This document shows positions 43,325 through 54,160 of a stretch of 64,000 nt of DNA, piece after piece. Location of the stretch: contig OX419756.1 in the NCBI GenBank assembly GCA_948567375.1, positions 30,828,333-30,892,332 on the forward strand, written 5' to 3'. A program made the translations under genes and the position numbers. Positions within the stretch are counted from its first letter, which is position 1, and every line of letters begins with the position of its first letter. Source of the stretch: Lunularia cruciata (lineage: Eukaryota; Streptophyta; Marchantiopsida; Lunulariales; Lunulariaceae). The notes under the pieces were generated by a model. It worked only from the letters and a program-made list of their open reading frames with translations. It was not told the DNA's origin and searched no databases.

Positions 43325-45192
43325 GGTCAAGCTATGGACCTGAATCGTTTGACTTGGATTGTGAGCCTTGGCTTGGCAGAGCAGCGTAGGATGCACTTGA
43401 TAGGCATCACCACTCAGACACGTGTGAGCCTTGTGCCTATCGAGACGATTCAAGCACATGCTGGGGGCGATGGACTCAGTGGACATGGTATTCTTGGGAC
43501 ACATCCAGTAGCTACTAGGGAGAGTGGTCTACTTGGAGTCCATCTAGGTGAGCGTGGGCTACTTGGATTACACTCTTGGTCCACTTGGGATGCGGCTAGA
43601 GGATGTGTGGAGCTTGCAGCCAAAGTAGAAGGAGTTTTTCACACAGAGGTTGGGACCTTGAGTGGGCGGGGGCATGACATTATTGCTCCCAAGGGCCTAA
43701 TGTAGCAACTAGTCAGTACGTCTTCCACTCCTACAGTTACAGAGGATACTTGGGAGCCAAATCTTGGACCCAAGCTTACTGGAGAGGAAAGACAGAGGGT
43801 TTTGAGGTTCTTGAGGAGCCACACGTATCTTTTTGCGTTCAATATGAAGGACTTGGGTGATCTAAAAGGACCTGGTATACGGATTGAGCTGACTAGCGAT
43901 ACACCAATTTTCCAACGTCCTTATTGATATAGTGAGATGGGAGGACATTGATTCAGAGCTAGAGTAGTGATCTTTTTGAGGCTGGTTTGGTGGAGATTTC
44001 ACATGAAGAGTATGCATTTGTGATAATGACGCCAACCAAGAAGGATGTGCATGACATCTATATAGATAGGCGGATGTGTGGAGATTACCGTCCTCTCAAT
44101 TGATAGACCAAGGCTGATTGGTATGCCATGCCTACATTGGAGGAGATTTTTGATGCAATTGGGCATCCAAAGGTCTTTAATACTTTGGATCTTTGAGCGG
44201 GATATCATCAGTTGCCGATCAAGGAGGAGGATAAGTCCAAGATAGCATTTTGGGCTATTGATCCTCACAGCAAGGATGTGTTATATCAGTGGAGGTTCTT
44301 ACCATTTGGGTTGAAGAATGCTTCTGCTGAGCTGCAAAGGGTCATGGACTGGATCCTAGCTGGATTGGATTTTGCTCGGTGCTATATTGATGACATTTTG
44401 GTCTATAGCACTACTGTGGAGGAGCATGAGAGACAATTGTTGGAGGTGTTTGAGAGGTTGAGATCTCATGGACTCAAATTACATCTTGGGAAGTGTAGGT
44501 TCTTCCACAAGCAGGTTGAGCATTTGGGTCACACTATCTACCCCGGAGGACTTGGTGTTCAGCAGACTAAGGTAGAGGCTATTGCACATATTACTCAGCC
44601 TACGGATGTGAGCAGAGTGCGAGCATTCCTTGGGTTGGCAAACTTCTATCGCCGCTATGTTAGAGGATTTAGTGCCATTGCCAAGGTCTTGACAAAGCTA
44701 ACCAAGCTTACAGAAGAGTGGTGTTGGGGAGATGAGCAGGAGAGAGCCTTTGTAGAGCTCAAGGAGAGGTTGACATCTACTCCTATTTTGAGGAGACCGA
44801 TCAGAGGATAACCATTTCAGGTTCATATTGATTGGAGTATGTTGGGGCTTGGAGTGGTGCTTACCCTACATGATGATGAGGGGAAGGAGTTTGTGGTGGC
44901 CTATGCTAGTCTCTCCAACAATTCAGCGGAGGCAACGTATAGTTCATATGAGGGAGAGTGCTTGGCAGTAGTTTGGGTAGTAGCACATTTTTGATGTTAC
45001 CTATTTGGTAACCCTTTTACTCTCATCACTGATCATCAGCAACTAAAGTGGTTGATGGAGTCCGACAAGCTTTCAAGGAATTTTGCACGATGGCCTTTGA
45101 TTTTACAGGAGTGTGGTTTCACGGTTGTTCATAGACCTAGAGTGGTGAACCGTGATGCAGATGGGTTGAGTAGAAACCCATGTCCCAGCTAG
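43325..45192 (+). pseudogene. B1 methyltransferase motif X, linker, RT and RNase H
   Basis: Resumes B1 after Am2. Motif X (GQAMDLNRLTW) lies near 43330-43362, followed by the GLLGVH repeat linker. RT shows RMCGDYRPLN, FNTLDL (then a stop), LPFGLKNASAELQ and YIDDILVYS with the catalytic Asp pair at 44383-44394, then FLGLANFYRRYV. RNase H shows VHIDWS, where the Asp remains, and ITDHQQLKWL. Stops at codons for Arg, Gln and Trp are frequent. The same protein in B2 is far better preserved, as expected since B1 is the older host of B2. Confidence 0.9.
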
Positions 45193-46830
45193 TAGGATCA
45201 GACCGGAGCACGTTGGCATGGTGAGACAAATGAGGAGATGGTGCCAGGTTGGCATGCATCGGCCTTTCTGTGTATATTTTCAGAGGCTTTGGTGGTATCT
45301 CTCTCGACGCATACAGGAGAAGTTATTGATGTCATAGATCCCGAGAGTGAAGATATTGGTACAATTCAATGAGACATTCATGATGATGTCTAAGTGATAG
45401 ACTACCTTTGCACTAGTGTTGTGGGTGGCACAATTGGGGCCAAGGAGAGAGATTGTGTTCTTCAGGGGGCCCGACAATTGAGATTGGAGAGCAAACACCT
45501 TTTGCGTGTATGGGAGGATGGTAGAGTGCAAGTAGTACCACTTCCATCTCAAAGAACGTAGTTGGTCTGTCATGCTCATGAGGAGCTAGGACATTTTGGA
45601 GTAAAGTGTACATATAGCTTACTTTAGAGTCATTATTGGTGGCGCGGTATGCAGACAAAGGTTCAATATTTTGTTGCCCAATGTGTGGTTTGTGACCGAG
45701 TTAGAGCATCATTCAATGCTCCTACGCCATAGTTATACCCATTACCTATCATGGGATTGGGTTACCATTGGAGTTTGGACTTTTCCAGACCTTTACCATT
45801 GATTGTGAGACATCATCAATATGTTTTGGTGATGGTGGAGCACTTTTCCAAGTGGATTGAGTTGGTGGCACTTCTTGACAAGTCTAGTGAATGGATAGCT
45901 TACTCGTTCCTGGATCAAGTTCTTAGTTATTTTGGTGCACCAGCTGAGGTTTTGACTGATCAGGGTACAGAGTTCTTGGAGGAGTTTCAGGTCTTGTGTG
46001 ATAAGGCTTTGATTGATCACCCTACTACCTCTTGAGATCACCCTAAGGCAGATGGCTTAGTAGAGAGAGTGGTTCAGACGGTGGAGAGAGGATTGCAAAA
46101 GTATGGTTTGTAGAGAGGCCACTTGGGAGATTGGGATCTCCAATTACCTTGGTTGGCCATGGGCTATTGGTTCAGCCGGCAAGCCTCCTTAGCATCCTTC
46201 TCTCCGTACTTTCTACTTTATGGACGAGATCTAGATTTACGTGCAGCCATTTGTCGAGATGCTACTGTAGTTTTGGACTTGGATGACCCCGATGTATGGA
46301 TGAGCACATGTTCTCAGCGAGTAGAGATCTTTTAGAGAGTGATGCCGATGGCCTTTGAGAACTTGGCGATTGCTCAGCATAAAGATACTTTATGCTATGC
46401 TACCATTCAAGGAAGAGGTTATAGACCCTTGATCCGTCAATTTCATCTAGGCAACTAGGTATATCTACAGCAGACAGCACTGACAACACTTGATGTTTTG
46501 ACAAGCCCTACTATCTTGAGAGTGCATGAGGTTTTGCCATCTGGAGTCCTTGTGTTGGAAGGACATGATGGTGTTATTTGGAAGGATCATGTGCACAATT
46601 ATGCGCCATGCCACCTCCCAAATATTGATGGTACTATGGACCCAAGCTTAGCACTTGTACGTGCAGGCTTGAGGTGTATGTTATGTGGCTCTTCTGGTGG
46701 AGCTGCTACTATGTTAGTGTGTGATAGCTGTTTGAGAGGATGGCATATGGCATGTATGACTCCTCCTCTCATGGTGGTTCCTCAGGACAATGGTTATGTC
46801 CTAGATGTATTTGACCTATAGCTAGTTAAT
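45193..46830 (+). pseudogene. B1 integrase and PHD finger
   Basis: Integrase with HAHEELGHFG and CVVCDRV (zinc), WSLDFSRPL, TDQGTEF and a GLVERVV segment carrying D, D and E. The tail reads LRVHEVLPSGVLVLE. The PHD finger is at 46675-46808: CMLC, CDSC, H and C in frame, with the last W-x-C-x2-C displaced by a 1-nt deletion near 46786. Both B copies therefore encode the same C4HC3 pattern by origin, each with a different break near its end. That supports a real domain in the ancestral element. Three stops and more break the integrase. Confidence 0.87.
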
Positions 46831-46981
46831 TCTTTATATGGTATAGATTGCAGACAGGTGACTAACGATGGGGCTCCATAGCACCCGGCCTCCTGATCTT
46901 TGCCCATTATAGGGTATACCATATACTTAGAGTAGATAGCTATTTAGAGCTAGAGGGACCTAACCACCAGCTAGGGAGGCA
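46831..46981 (+). other. B1 3' non-coding region and purine tract
   Basis: Short trailer matching B2 7400-7573. It ends with AGCTAGGGAGGCA just before unit b1, a candidate polypurine tract. Confidence 0.6.
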
Positions 46982-47088
46982 ATTGTGACACTTTAGAGTC
47001 TATGTATGACTTATGTGTGAGTTGTGCTTCTATAGTGTATCATGTTGACAGTGATGTATGTTGTGTAGCGATGGTTATATGCACGACA
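46982..47088 (+). repeat. B1 split repeat unit b1
   Basis: 107 bp, homologous to 47550-47656 and to both b units of B2. It is followed by AC (47089-47090), giving GACAACTGTC at the junction. Confidence 0.88.
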
Positions 47089-47090
47089 AC

Positions 47091-47549
47091 TGTCATGTCA
47101 TTTGTAGTGTCGCATCTAGATTGCTTGGACACAGGAGTTCCAATGATAGTAGTTAGAGTTATTTCAGTAGTTTCTCATAGACTACTTTTCAACAGTCAGA
47201 TTTTGTGTTTGGGGTATTGACTTCACGATGGGGCCCACCGTCAGTTTGCACCATTTGTATTGTTGAGTGTGCCATAAGTGGGACCGTTAGGGTTCAGACC
47301 TAGCTCAAGTCCAGGGGGTATACTTTTGAAGTGCTGCTCTAGAGAGCTCACTTCTCTGATGTTGAGCCTTCAAGTTCATGGCTATGGTGGACAGAGGTCG
47401 GCGAGCATCACCTGGATTCTCTATGCTTGAGTGGGTGTAGCTTGATTGTAATCAATGACCAATTGTTGGCAGTTTATAGAGTGACAGATCAAGTACTGAT
47501 TTGAGTTGAGTTGAGTTGAGTTGAGTTGAGAGTGGTAAACAATCTGATT
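47091..47549 (+). repeat. B1 split repeat unit A2
   Basis: 459 bp. It is longer than the 448-bp B2 units mainly because of extra TTGAG repeats near 47504-47530. Starts TGTCATGTC and ends CAATCTGATT. Confidence 0.88.
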
Positions 47550-47656
47550 ATTGTGGCACTTTAGAGTCTATGTATGAATTATGTGTGAGTTGTGCTTCTA
47601 TAGTGTATGATGTTGATAGTGATGTATGTTGTGTAGCAATGTATATACGCATGACA
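47550..47656 (+). repeat. B1 split repeat unit b2 (outer 3' end)
   Basis: 107 bp ending GCATGACA. The next base, 47657, is C-unit coding sequence, so this is the element's outer end. Confidence 0.88.
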
Positions 47657-49068
47657 TGAGGATGAAGACAAAGTTCAGCAGTCGGCTAAAGCAGAAGAGG
47701 ATGAAGCTTTTTATGCAATGATTGACAGTATACCGGGGAATGCAAATCATTGTGTAGTCCTGGTCATGGAAGAGAAGGTAGCTGAACATCAGCAGGAGTA
47801 CCCTATGGGGCAAAGTTCAGCAGGTAAGGAAGAAAGAAGCTCAGAAGCAGTATTGCTAAAGATACAAAGATTGAGACTTTGGAAGAAGGAGCCGGCAGAA
47901 GAGGCAAAGTATGAAGATGGGGCCAAAGACAAAGAGAAATTTGGAGGGATATAGTATTTATTGTGTGTTGTAACTCCATTATTGAGGTTGTTTAAAGAGT
48001 ACCCAAAGGTAATCCCACACGATTGCATGAAGGTGACGAATGAGCTATAGGTGGTGAAGTATTTGTTTGCTAAAGTAAAGGGCTTGCAAGAGCGTGTAAC
48101 CCAAAGAGACAAGGAAGTTGAACAGCTTTGGGTGAATACAGTCTTAAAGACAAAGACTTTCAAGAAGTTGCAAGAGAGTTTTGAGGCAAGAGGGAAAGAA
48201 ATAGAGTCAAGCCAAAGAATTGAAGGGGCAGATGATGTTGCTAACCAAGATGAAAGAGGAGGTCATTGATGTGCGCATTGAGAGTATTCATGTAAAAGCG
48301 ATGGCAGTAGTGATGGAGCATGAGCTAGAAAGCTTGAGGAAGAGTGCAGCCAAGAAGAATCAAGCATGGCAAAGAGAGTTGGCGATCAGACATCAAGAAG
48401 AAGAAAGGTTGCGAGAGTTGGTACAAAGTGCTGAGTTGCAGAGTTCTCAGTATACGGAGGAGAAGAAGATGCTTGCTACTGAGTATGAAGATGAGTTGAA
48501 GATGTACCAAGAAGAGTTAAAGGCAGAGCAATCTTGAGGGTATGAGTTGGAATCAATAGGAGAAGTTGTGGGGAAATTGAGAGCGATGATGAGCACGGAG
48601 GCTGAAGGAAGATTGGAAGAAGCAAGACTACATGAGTTAAAGTTGCTTGTGCAAGAGACTTGGAAGAGGAGAGCTAAAGATGTTGATATGAATACTTTAT
48701 TAATCCGATTGAGGGAGCAAGTCAATAGAAAGATCTTAGAAGTAGGAGACAATGTCAATCTCAAATTAGATTTAGTGAATTCAGAGTTAGAGAGAATTAG
48801 GAGTAGTGTGACAGAGGAGAAAAAGTTTGATGCTGCAGAAGTAGGAATTCCAGTATCTTTAGATCTGACATTTGACACTTTAGAAAAGAGTGGGCTGCAA
48901 GATAAGGAGATAGAAGAGTTACCCAAGATCTCAATTTTAGTTCCTAGTGAAGAAGTAGTCAAAATAGTGAGGGACTTGGTAGAATCAGATATACCCACAG
49001 AAGGAGAAGTAATAGGAAGATCATTGGGTTTGAAAGCCAATGAAGAGATTGACATCGGATTGGAGTAG
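47657..49068 (+). pseudogene. Family C coiled-coil protein, C-terminal half
   Basis: The best-preserved C-terminal half of the C protein. It is lysine/glutamate-rich with long heptad stretches (VRIESIHVKAMAVVMEHELESLRK, about 48262-48333). It then has EAEGRLEEARLHELKLLVQETWKRR and an acidic tail (SLDLTFDTLEKSGL) ending at 49068. The last 173 codons (48547-49068) are open. It has a stop at 48535-48537 and a frameshift near 48235. No enzyme motif is seen. A structural or oligomerising protein is inferred from the coil. Confidence 0.6.
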
Positions 49069-49862
49069 TAACAAATTGAGATAGGAAGAGGCAAATATGA
49101 AGAGGTGCATTGTAATTTTGGATCTACATGTTAGAAGAGTTGTTATAGAATGGTATTTTTGTTAGTAACTATCTTTTGCTTCACTATTTAAGAGTGGCAT
49201 TTGCAGTCATATGTTGTTCAATATTCATATTTCTAAAGATAGATAAAGGAAAGTGCTGATTTTAGTGCTTGTTGCTTGAGCTTAATTCCAAGTGTCAACT
49301 TTGTGTGTGTTTGTGAGTGTGTTGAGAATTTTTAAGTGCAAGTCAGTGTGCTTGTTGGATGTTGGATTCCGCAGCCTTGATCTTTACTTTGTGTATTTGA
49401 TCTTGAGTGAAGTGCAATCGGAGCAATGCCTTGACAGATCTCAGAGGAATTTTAGTGTTGGTAGTATTCTGCATTTGTGAGCGCAACGTGAAGTTGATGT
49501 GAGGCAATTTCAATCAAGGAAGTTGTGTATTCAGTGGAGGGGCGGAATGCAATTCTAAGGCAAAGTTGTTTTGCAGTGAAGTGTCATCTTTGGGAGAATC
49601 TGAATCACTACAATCAAGCTTTGTTTGGATAGAATTTGTTATGTTGTGATTATGGGTGTCTGAATTCATGACAAGTTGTCAAGATTGTGAGCTTGTTACT
49701 CTCTTTTGGGTGTAGTTGCTACCTAAGAGATTAAAGATGAAATCAAGAAGAACTACATGTTACCGTTTGACTTCATATTTGACCAATTTTGACTTGTATC
49801 TCTACGGGAACAAAATTTACTTACTTGATTTACACAAAAGTGATATTTGCCGGGTTGTCACA
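47657..49862 (+). mobile_element. Family C unit C3, 3' part (host of B1)
   Basis: Plus-strand C unit whose left part lies beyond B1, off the window. It ends GGGTTGTCACA at 49862, next to C4 sequence in the opposite orientation. Confidence 0.8.
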
Positions 49863-50780
49863 ACCATCTTGTGCCTTGGGTTCAATCTCCTTGTCTTCTT
49901 GAGTGAGCCAGGGATACTTCATTCTCAAGTTGATTCCTCTTCCTTGACTTCAGCTTTGGAATGGATATTGATACAATTCTTTCTCGTCATATTTTGGCAA
50001 AGTCTTTGTTGCCTCCTTGGATCTGCCTTCTGTAGTATTGCTTGTCTATATTTTCATCTTGATGTAGATTTGGATGGAAATGCAACACCATCACCTTCTT
50101 CTCCTTTGCATTAAGAAGATCCAACTTGAAGAAAAGATGGGCTGCAAATGGTACAAAGTAATGTGAAGGCGCATTCATTCTTTAGTTCATGATTATTTGC
50201 CTTGTTCACAAGTGGAAGCACCTTGCTCAATTCACCTTCTCTCTTGCAAATATTTGGTGAAAGAAAACTATCTGCTGCTTCGTTTCACAGATGGTGCACT
50301 CAAGTTTCAACATTACCATTAGAGCCTTGACAATCCCTTGCCTTATTGGGTCTTTATAAGTATCCACCTTATATCTATTCTTTGTGTGAGGAGCACAAAT
50401 GGAATTTCTAACTTTTGTATTCTCTTCCATAAAATCACACTTCTAATATAAGGTGACCCCAGATGCATCTCCAACTTCTTTCCCCAAAACCAATCTCCAA
50501 TCCAACTTGGTCCAACAAGTCAGGTTGCCTCTCTCTCCTACCACTTTGGGACCATCCTCACAATTGTTGGCAAAGATTTTTTCCATGAAACCTGGAAAAT
50601 TAAATTCCAATTCCAAGCTAGAGACATGATTTGAAGTCTACTCAAGACTTTGATGATTGCCACTACATCTAACATTTGAATTGCTAGGTTCCTCACCGCA
50701 AGTGAAGGAACATGCCTACTACTCTTTATAGACATCAAGTGCATTTTGTGATGTGGTTTCTCACAAATCACTTGCGACTT
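49863..50780 (-). pseudogene. Family C protein, N-terminal half in C4
   Basis: Fragments of the N-part of the C protein, broken by several shifts. They carry MSLAWNWNLIF, NRYKVDTYKDP, VFFHQIFAREKVNWA-like and SHYFVPFAAHLFFKLDLL, matching the unit at 39250-39870. This confirms that the coding segment is a constant part of long C units and not an accident of one copy. Confidence 0.6.
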
Positions 50781-51241
50781 GACTCATTGGTATAACTCCT
50801 TTGGGATAACTCCTAAGAGAGACAAGATATCAACTCAGCATTGCAGAATTTGCTTGATGAAGTCACAATTTTATACTTCTGCAATTCTTGTTCATTCTTC
50901 AATCAAACGTCACTTTTAAATCACTTAATCTATGTGTCTTGCTCCTATCATCAATTTAATCTTACTCCCAAAGTAGCAATTTTCTTCACACTTACCTTCT
51001 TGATTTGTGTTGCCCAAAGAAAAGTTGTTATAGTTTCTTTGGATTAGGTTGATCAACGTGAGGCAAAGTAACCTTACTTTAGGTCACCCTTTAAGTCTGA
51101 TCCAAGTCCTTCTTCCTTTGACATGAAGTCAACTTCCTTGAGTCAAATCTAAACACATGATTCTCCATTTGGCTTCAATTCAGCTTCAAAAATACACTTC
51201 TTCTTTAAAACTCATAAAAAATGAAAAATATGGGTACCACA
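49863..51241 (-). mobile_element. Family C unit C4, 5' part, interrupted by C3
   Basis: A minus-strand C unit beginning TGTGGTACCC (complement of 51232-51241) and running down to 49863, where C3 was inserted. Its remaining half is off the window. The first 430 bp match the 1.9-kb units. Confidence 0.75.
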
Positions 51242-51933
51242 TACAACCCAATAATTTACAATGCCTTTTGCAATTCATAGCACCCAATTCCTTTTTTTGC
51301 AACAAGGAATTGAAGGAGAGAGTCATGGGAGAAATTTTTTAGATGAATAGAGTAGATCCAATATTAAGTATCTTCCCTTACATTTTAACTATCTTACATA
51401 GTGATGATCTCATTCCAATTATATTCCACCTTCAATTTTTTATCATGAGGATTTGCTTGTTAGAGCTATACCAGCCAAGGCAACATGAATTGAGGAGGAG
51501 TAAGGGGCACAAGAAGTAGAGCAAGAGGATACTCACAAAGATAGAGAGAGAAGAAGAATTTTGAAAAAGGAACAGGGTTTGAAGAGGAAAAATAACACCC
51601 ACCCTTTCAACTTTTTTGCAAGATCTTTCCAATCATTCCAAGTTGAGGAGCAAATATCCTGAAGCTAAGGAGAGATGAAGGCTGGAAAAAATAGAAGAAC
51701 AAAGAATGGAAAGATAGAGAAACTTTAGGTGAAAGTAGAGGTTGAAAAGAGATTGTGTTAGGAGAAGATGAGATAAAAGGCAAATAAATTAATAATAAAA
51801 TAGAAGAATTCTAAATTTTGCACTCAAAGACATTAAAATCAACTAGAACAAAGAAAACACCATATGAGGTTAAAATTATAATGAGCATGCTTATTGAAAT
51901 AGATAATCCTCCTTGATGGGTGTATAAGAGCTT
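51242..51933. other. Unassigned AT-rich DNA between C4 and element D
   Basis: About 690 bp with no long reading frame and no match to families A to D by eye. It contains a purine-rich stretch (51480-51780) and an A/T-rich tail. It may be the oldest, pre-insertion DNA of the window, or the remnant of another element. Confidence 0.4.
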
Positions 51934-52040
51934 TGTGACAACCTGGCAAGTATCACTTTTGCGGTAATCAATAAGTAAAGTTTGTTCCCACAAAGATTTG
52001 AGTAAAAAATGGTCAAATAAAAAGTTAAAGTAACAATTTA
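51934..52040 (-). repeat. C-type terminal fragment at the D 3' end
   Basis: Matches the last ~107 bp of C units (TGTGACAACC TGGCAAGTAT on the plus strand). It is joined directly to the RNase H coding remnant. Confidence 0.75.
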
Positions 52041-53060
52041 GTAACAATAATGGTCCACATAAAAGACAAACTCATATCCCAAACTTCTTGCAGGCATACA
52101 CCATTCCAAGTGCTTCTCTTTAAGTTCTCAAACAGTACTTTTTTGCAATTGAAAGCTATCAACTGGCATAGTTAATCGGGTAGTCTTTCTTCTTCTTCTC
52201 CTTCTAACTTAAGATGACTATGATTGCCATGGAAAAAGTGTCCACATACACATGAAAAGGGGCATCCCAATTTTGGGCCCTCATAATTGGTGCTTCAACC
52301 TGTTTCTTCTTCAATGCTTGGAAAGCTTCTTCATGTTTTGCTTCCCACGAGTAGTCTTCAGATTTCTTCAAAAGCTTTGTTAGGGGTGCAACAAGCACCG
52401 CATAATTTGTTATGAAGGGTCTGTAGTATCCAACATGTCCCAAGAAGGCCCTCCACTCTTGAATGCTTTTAGGGGATTCCAAAGCTGAGATGACTTTTGC
52501 CTTCTCGACATTGACTTCAATACCTGGCTTGAGACCCAATGTCCTAGAAGAATACCTTCCTTCATTGCAAAGAAGAATTTCTTTGGGTGTAATGACAAGC
52601 CAAAAAAATGAGACCTTTCAAAAGTTTTGCTAAGTTATTCTAAATGTACTTCTCTTTGCCTTAAAATACAAAAACCATCAATGAAGACTTCCACAAATTT
52701 GCATAGAAAATCTTTGAAGATTACATTCATCATCTGCTTGAAAGTAGGAGCATTACACAACCCAAAGGGCATTTGATTGTAGAAAAAAGTGCCTTAATTA
52801 GTGGTGAATATGGTTTTTTCCATGTCTTTGTCTTGAATGGATACTTGATTATAGCCCAAAAATCCATTGAGAAAGCTAAAGCAAGGATGACCAACTACTT
52901 GGTCTAAAATTGTGTCGGTAAAAGGTATGGATGATGATCCTTTCTTGTGACTACATTCAATTTGCAAAAGTCTTGGCACACTAAAATCTTCCTAGTCTTC
53001 TTCTTTCAAACAATGACAATGGGGGAAACCAACTCATTGGTCAAGACAAGAAAGATTATT
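52041..53060 (-). pseudogene. Family D reverse transcriptase and RNase H start
   Basis: RT remnant on the minus strand. FSFLNGFLGYNQV (near 52860) is in the position of the first catalytic Asp, here Asn (NGFLGYNQ where DGxSGYNQ is usual). LHPKKFFFAMKEGILLGH and EVNVEKAKVISALE follow, then the thumb FLGHVGYYRPFI and the RNase H start PFHVYVDTFS. Frameshifts and stops are many. The wording is closest to Athila/Tat-type RT. It cannot be active. Confidence 0.75.
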
Positions 53061-53482
53061 CCTGCTCCTAAGTACTTGTCAATTTCATCTTTCACCAAGA
53101 GCAAGTACTTTGGGTTTAGTTGATATTGTCACTAATGCACTGGAACTGCACCTTCAACAAGATCAATCCCAAATTGGCATTGAATACCTGGCATTTGATC
53201 AATCAACCTGGCAAATACATCCTGGTACTCTATAACTAGAGTAGTGTATCTTGCCAAATCCTCCAAAGTGATTGTCTTTGAAATTTCAAATTTTTTTCTT
53301 CAAACAAGACAACGTCTTGACAATCATTGGGGTAAATGACTTCTTCAACATGACTGACTTGGCTTAACTTGAGTTGAACTGTTGTTACTTCTTCCTCCAA
53401 ATCATTTTCAACTTAGACAATGTCGTATGGGTGTTTGTCTTTGACCTCTATCTCATAGCATTCCAAGTAATTGACTTGGACC

Positions 53483-54160
53483 TCATCTTTCAAGACTTAA
53501 GAAGATGATAATGATGAATCTTTGGATTTGTCTTCTTATGATAAAGTCATCTCCCCACTCTGTCACCAACTTCTTGTCTTTGGATGAGATGTCCTTAAAC
53601 CTCAACTTCTGTTGGTGCCAATCCACAACAACTTGGGCATTGTACAACCAAAATCTTCCAATTAGTTGTGGGTAACCTGTTTTGGTCACTGGTCTCAACA
53701 TAATGTAATTTAACTTGAAGGGCACCCCTTTGATGATCATGGTAATATTCAACAGTATACCCAAAGGCTGTCTCTTGTTCTGGTCTGAAAACTTCAAAAT
53801 CTGGGGTGTTGGCTCAAATGTATGGTACTCCAACCTATTTGTGATGTCTTTTGTCATGACATTCACACCAAAACCCAAATCAATGGGTATCAATGTGATC
53901 ATGCAGCCCGTGATCTCCGCATCCACTTTGGGAGATCCCAAATCCTCTTGTTCAATATGATATATGGTTGGCAAGTCTTTCTTGGTCATTGCTCTTACTT
54001 TCTTGAGGGTAGAACTCAGCTGTTTCTTGTACAGCCTCCCATAGCTGCTTGAATGTGACATTAGCCTTTGTGGATGCCAAATATGCCACAATATCATATT
54101 GAGGTACTCCTCCCAACTTCACCTTCTTTGCCTTTGACTTTGGGTTAGAATCACTCCTTG
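53483..54160 (-). pseudogene. Family D aspartic protease region
   Basis: A retropepsin-like stretch: PIDLGFGVNVMT (D-L-G where D-S/T-G is usual, as in Athila-type proteases), then LKFSDQNKRQPLGI and YPQLIGRFWLYNAQVVVDW. It is open from 54097 to 53483. It would have matured the D polyprotein. Certainty is moderate because the catalytic triad is atypical. Confidence 0.6.

Larger units (their letters stand above)
2142..47656 (+). mobile_element. Family B methyltransferase-bearing gypsy element B1, interrupted by four insertions
   Basis: B1 reads as one element when the nested insertions are skipped: 2142-4472, 5682-6735, 16638-17811, 19716-19864 and 43325-47656. Each break is bridged by the uninterrupted B2 copy (6736-16637) and most have duplicated target bases: GTAC around 4473-5681, TACC around B2, CCTAG around the C unit, and GGTA/GGTC around Am2. 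Order: 5' leader, gag with two zinc knuckles, aspartic protease, C5 cytosine methyltransferase, linker, reverse transcriptase, RNase H, DDE integrase, PHD finger, then a b-A-b terminal repeat block. Its 5' repeat is off the window. It is inserted in C unit C3 at 47657. Many stops and frameshifts make it dead. Confidence 0.88.

Noticed and set aside
47504..47530. CRISPR-like or other array from the TTGAG repeats
   Set aside because: A simple 5-bp microsatellite inside repeat unit A with no spacers.
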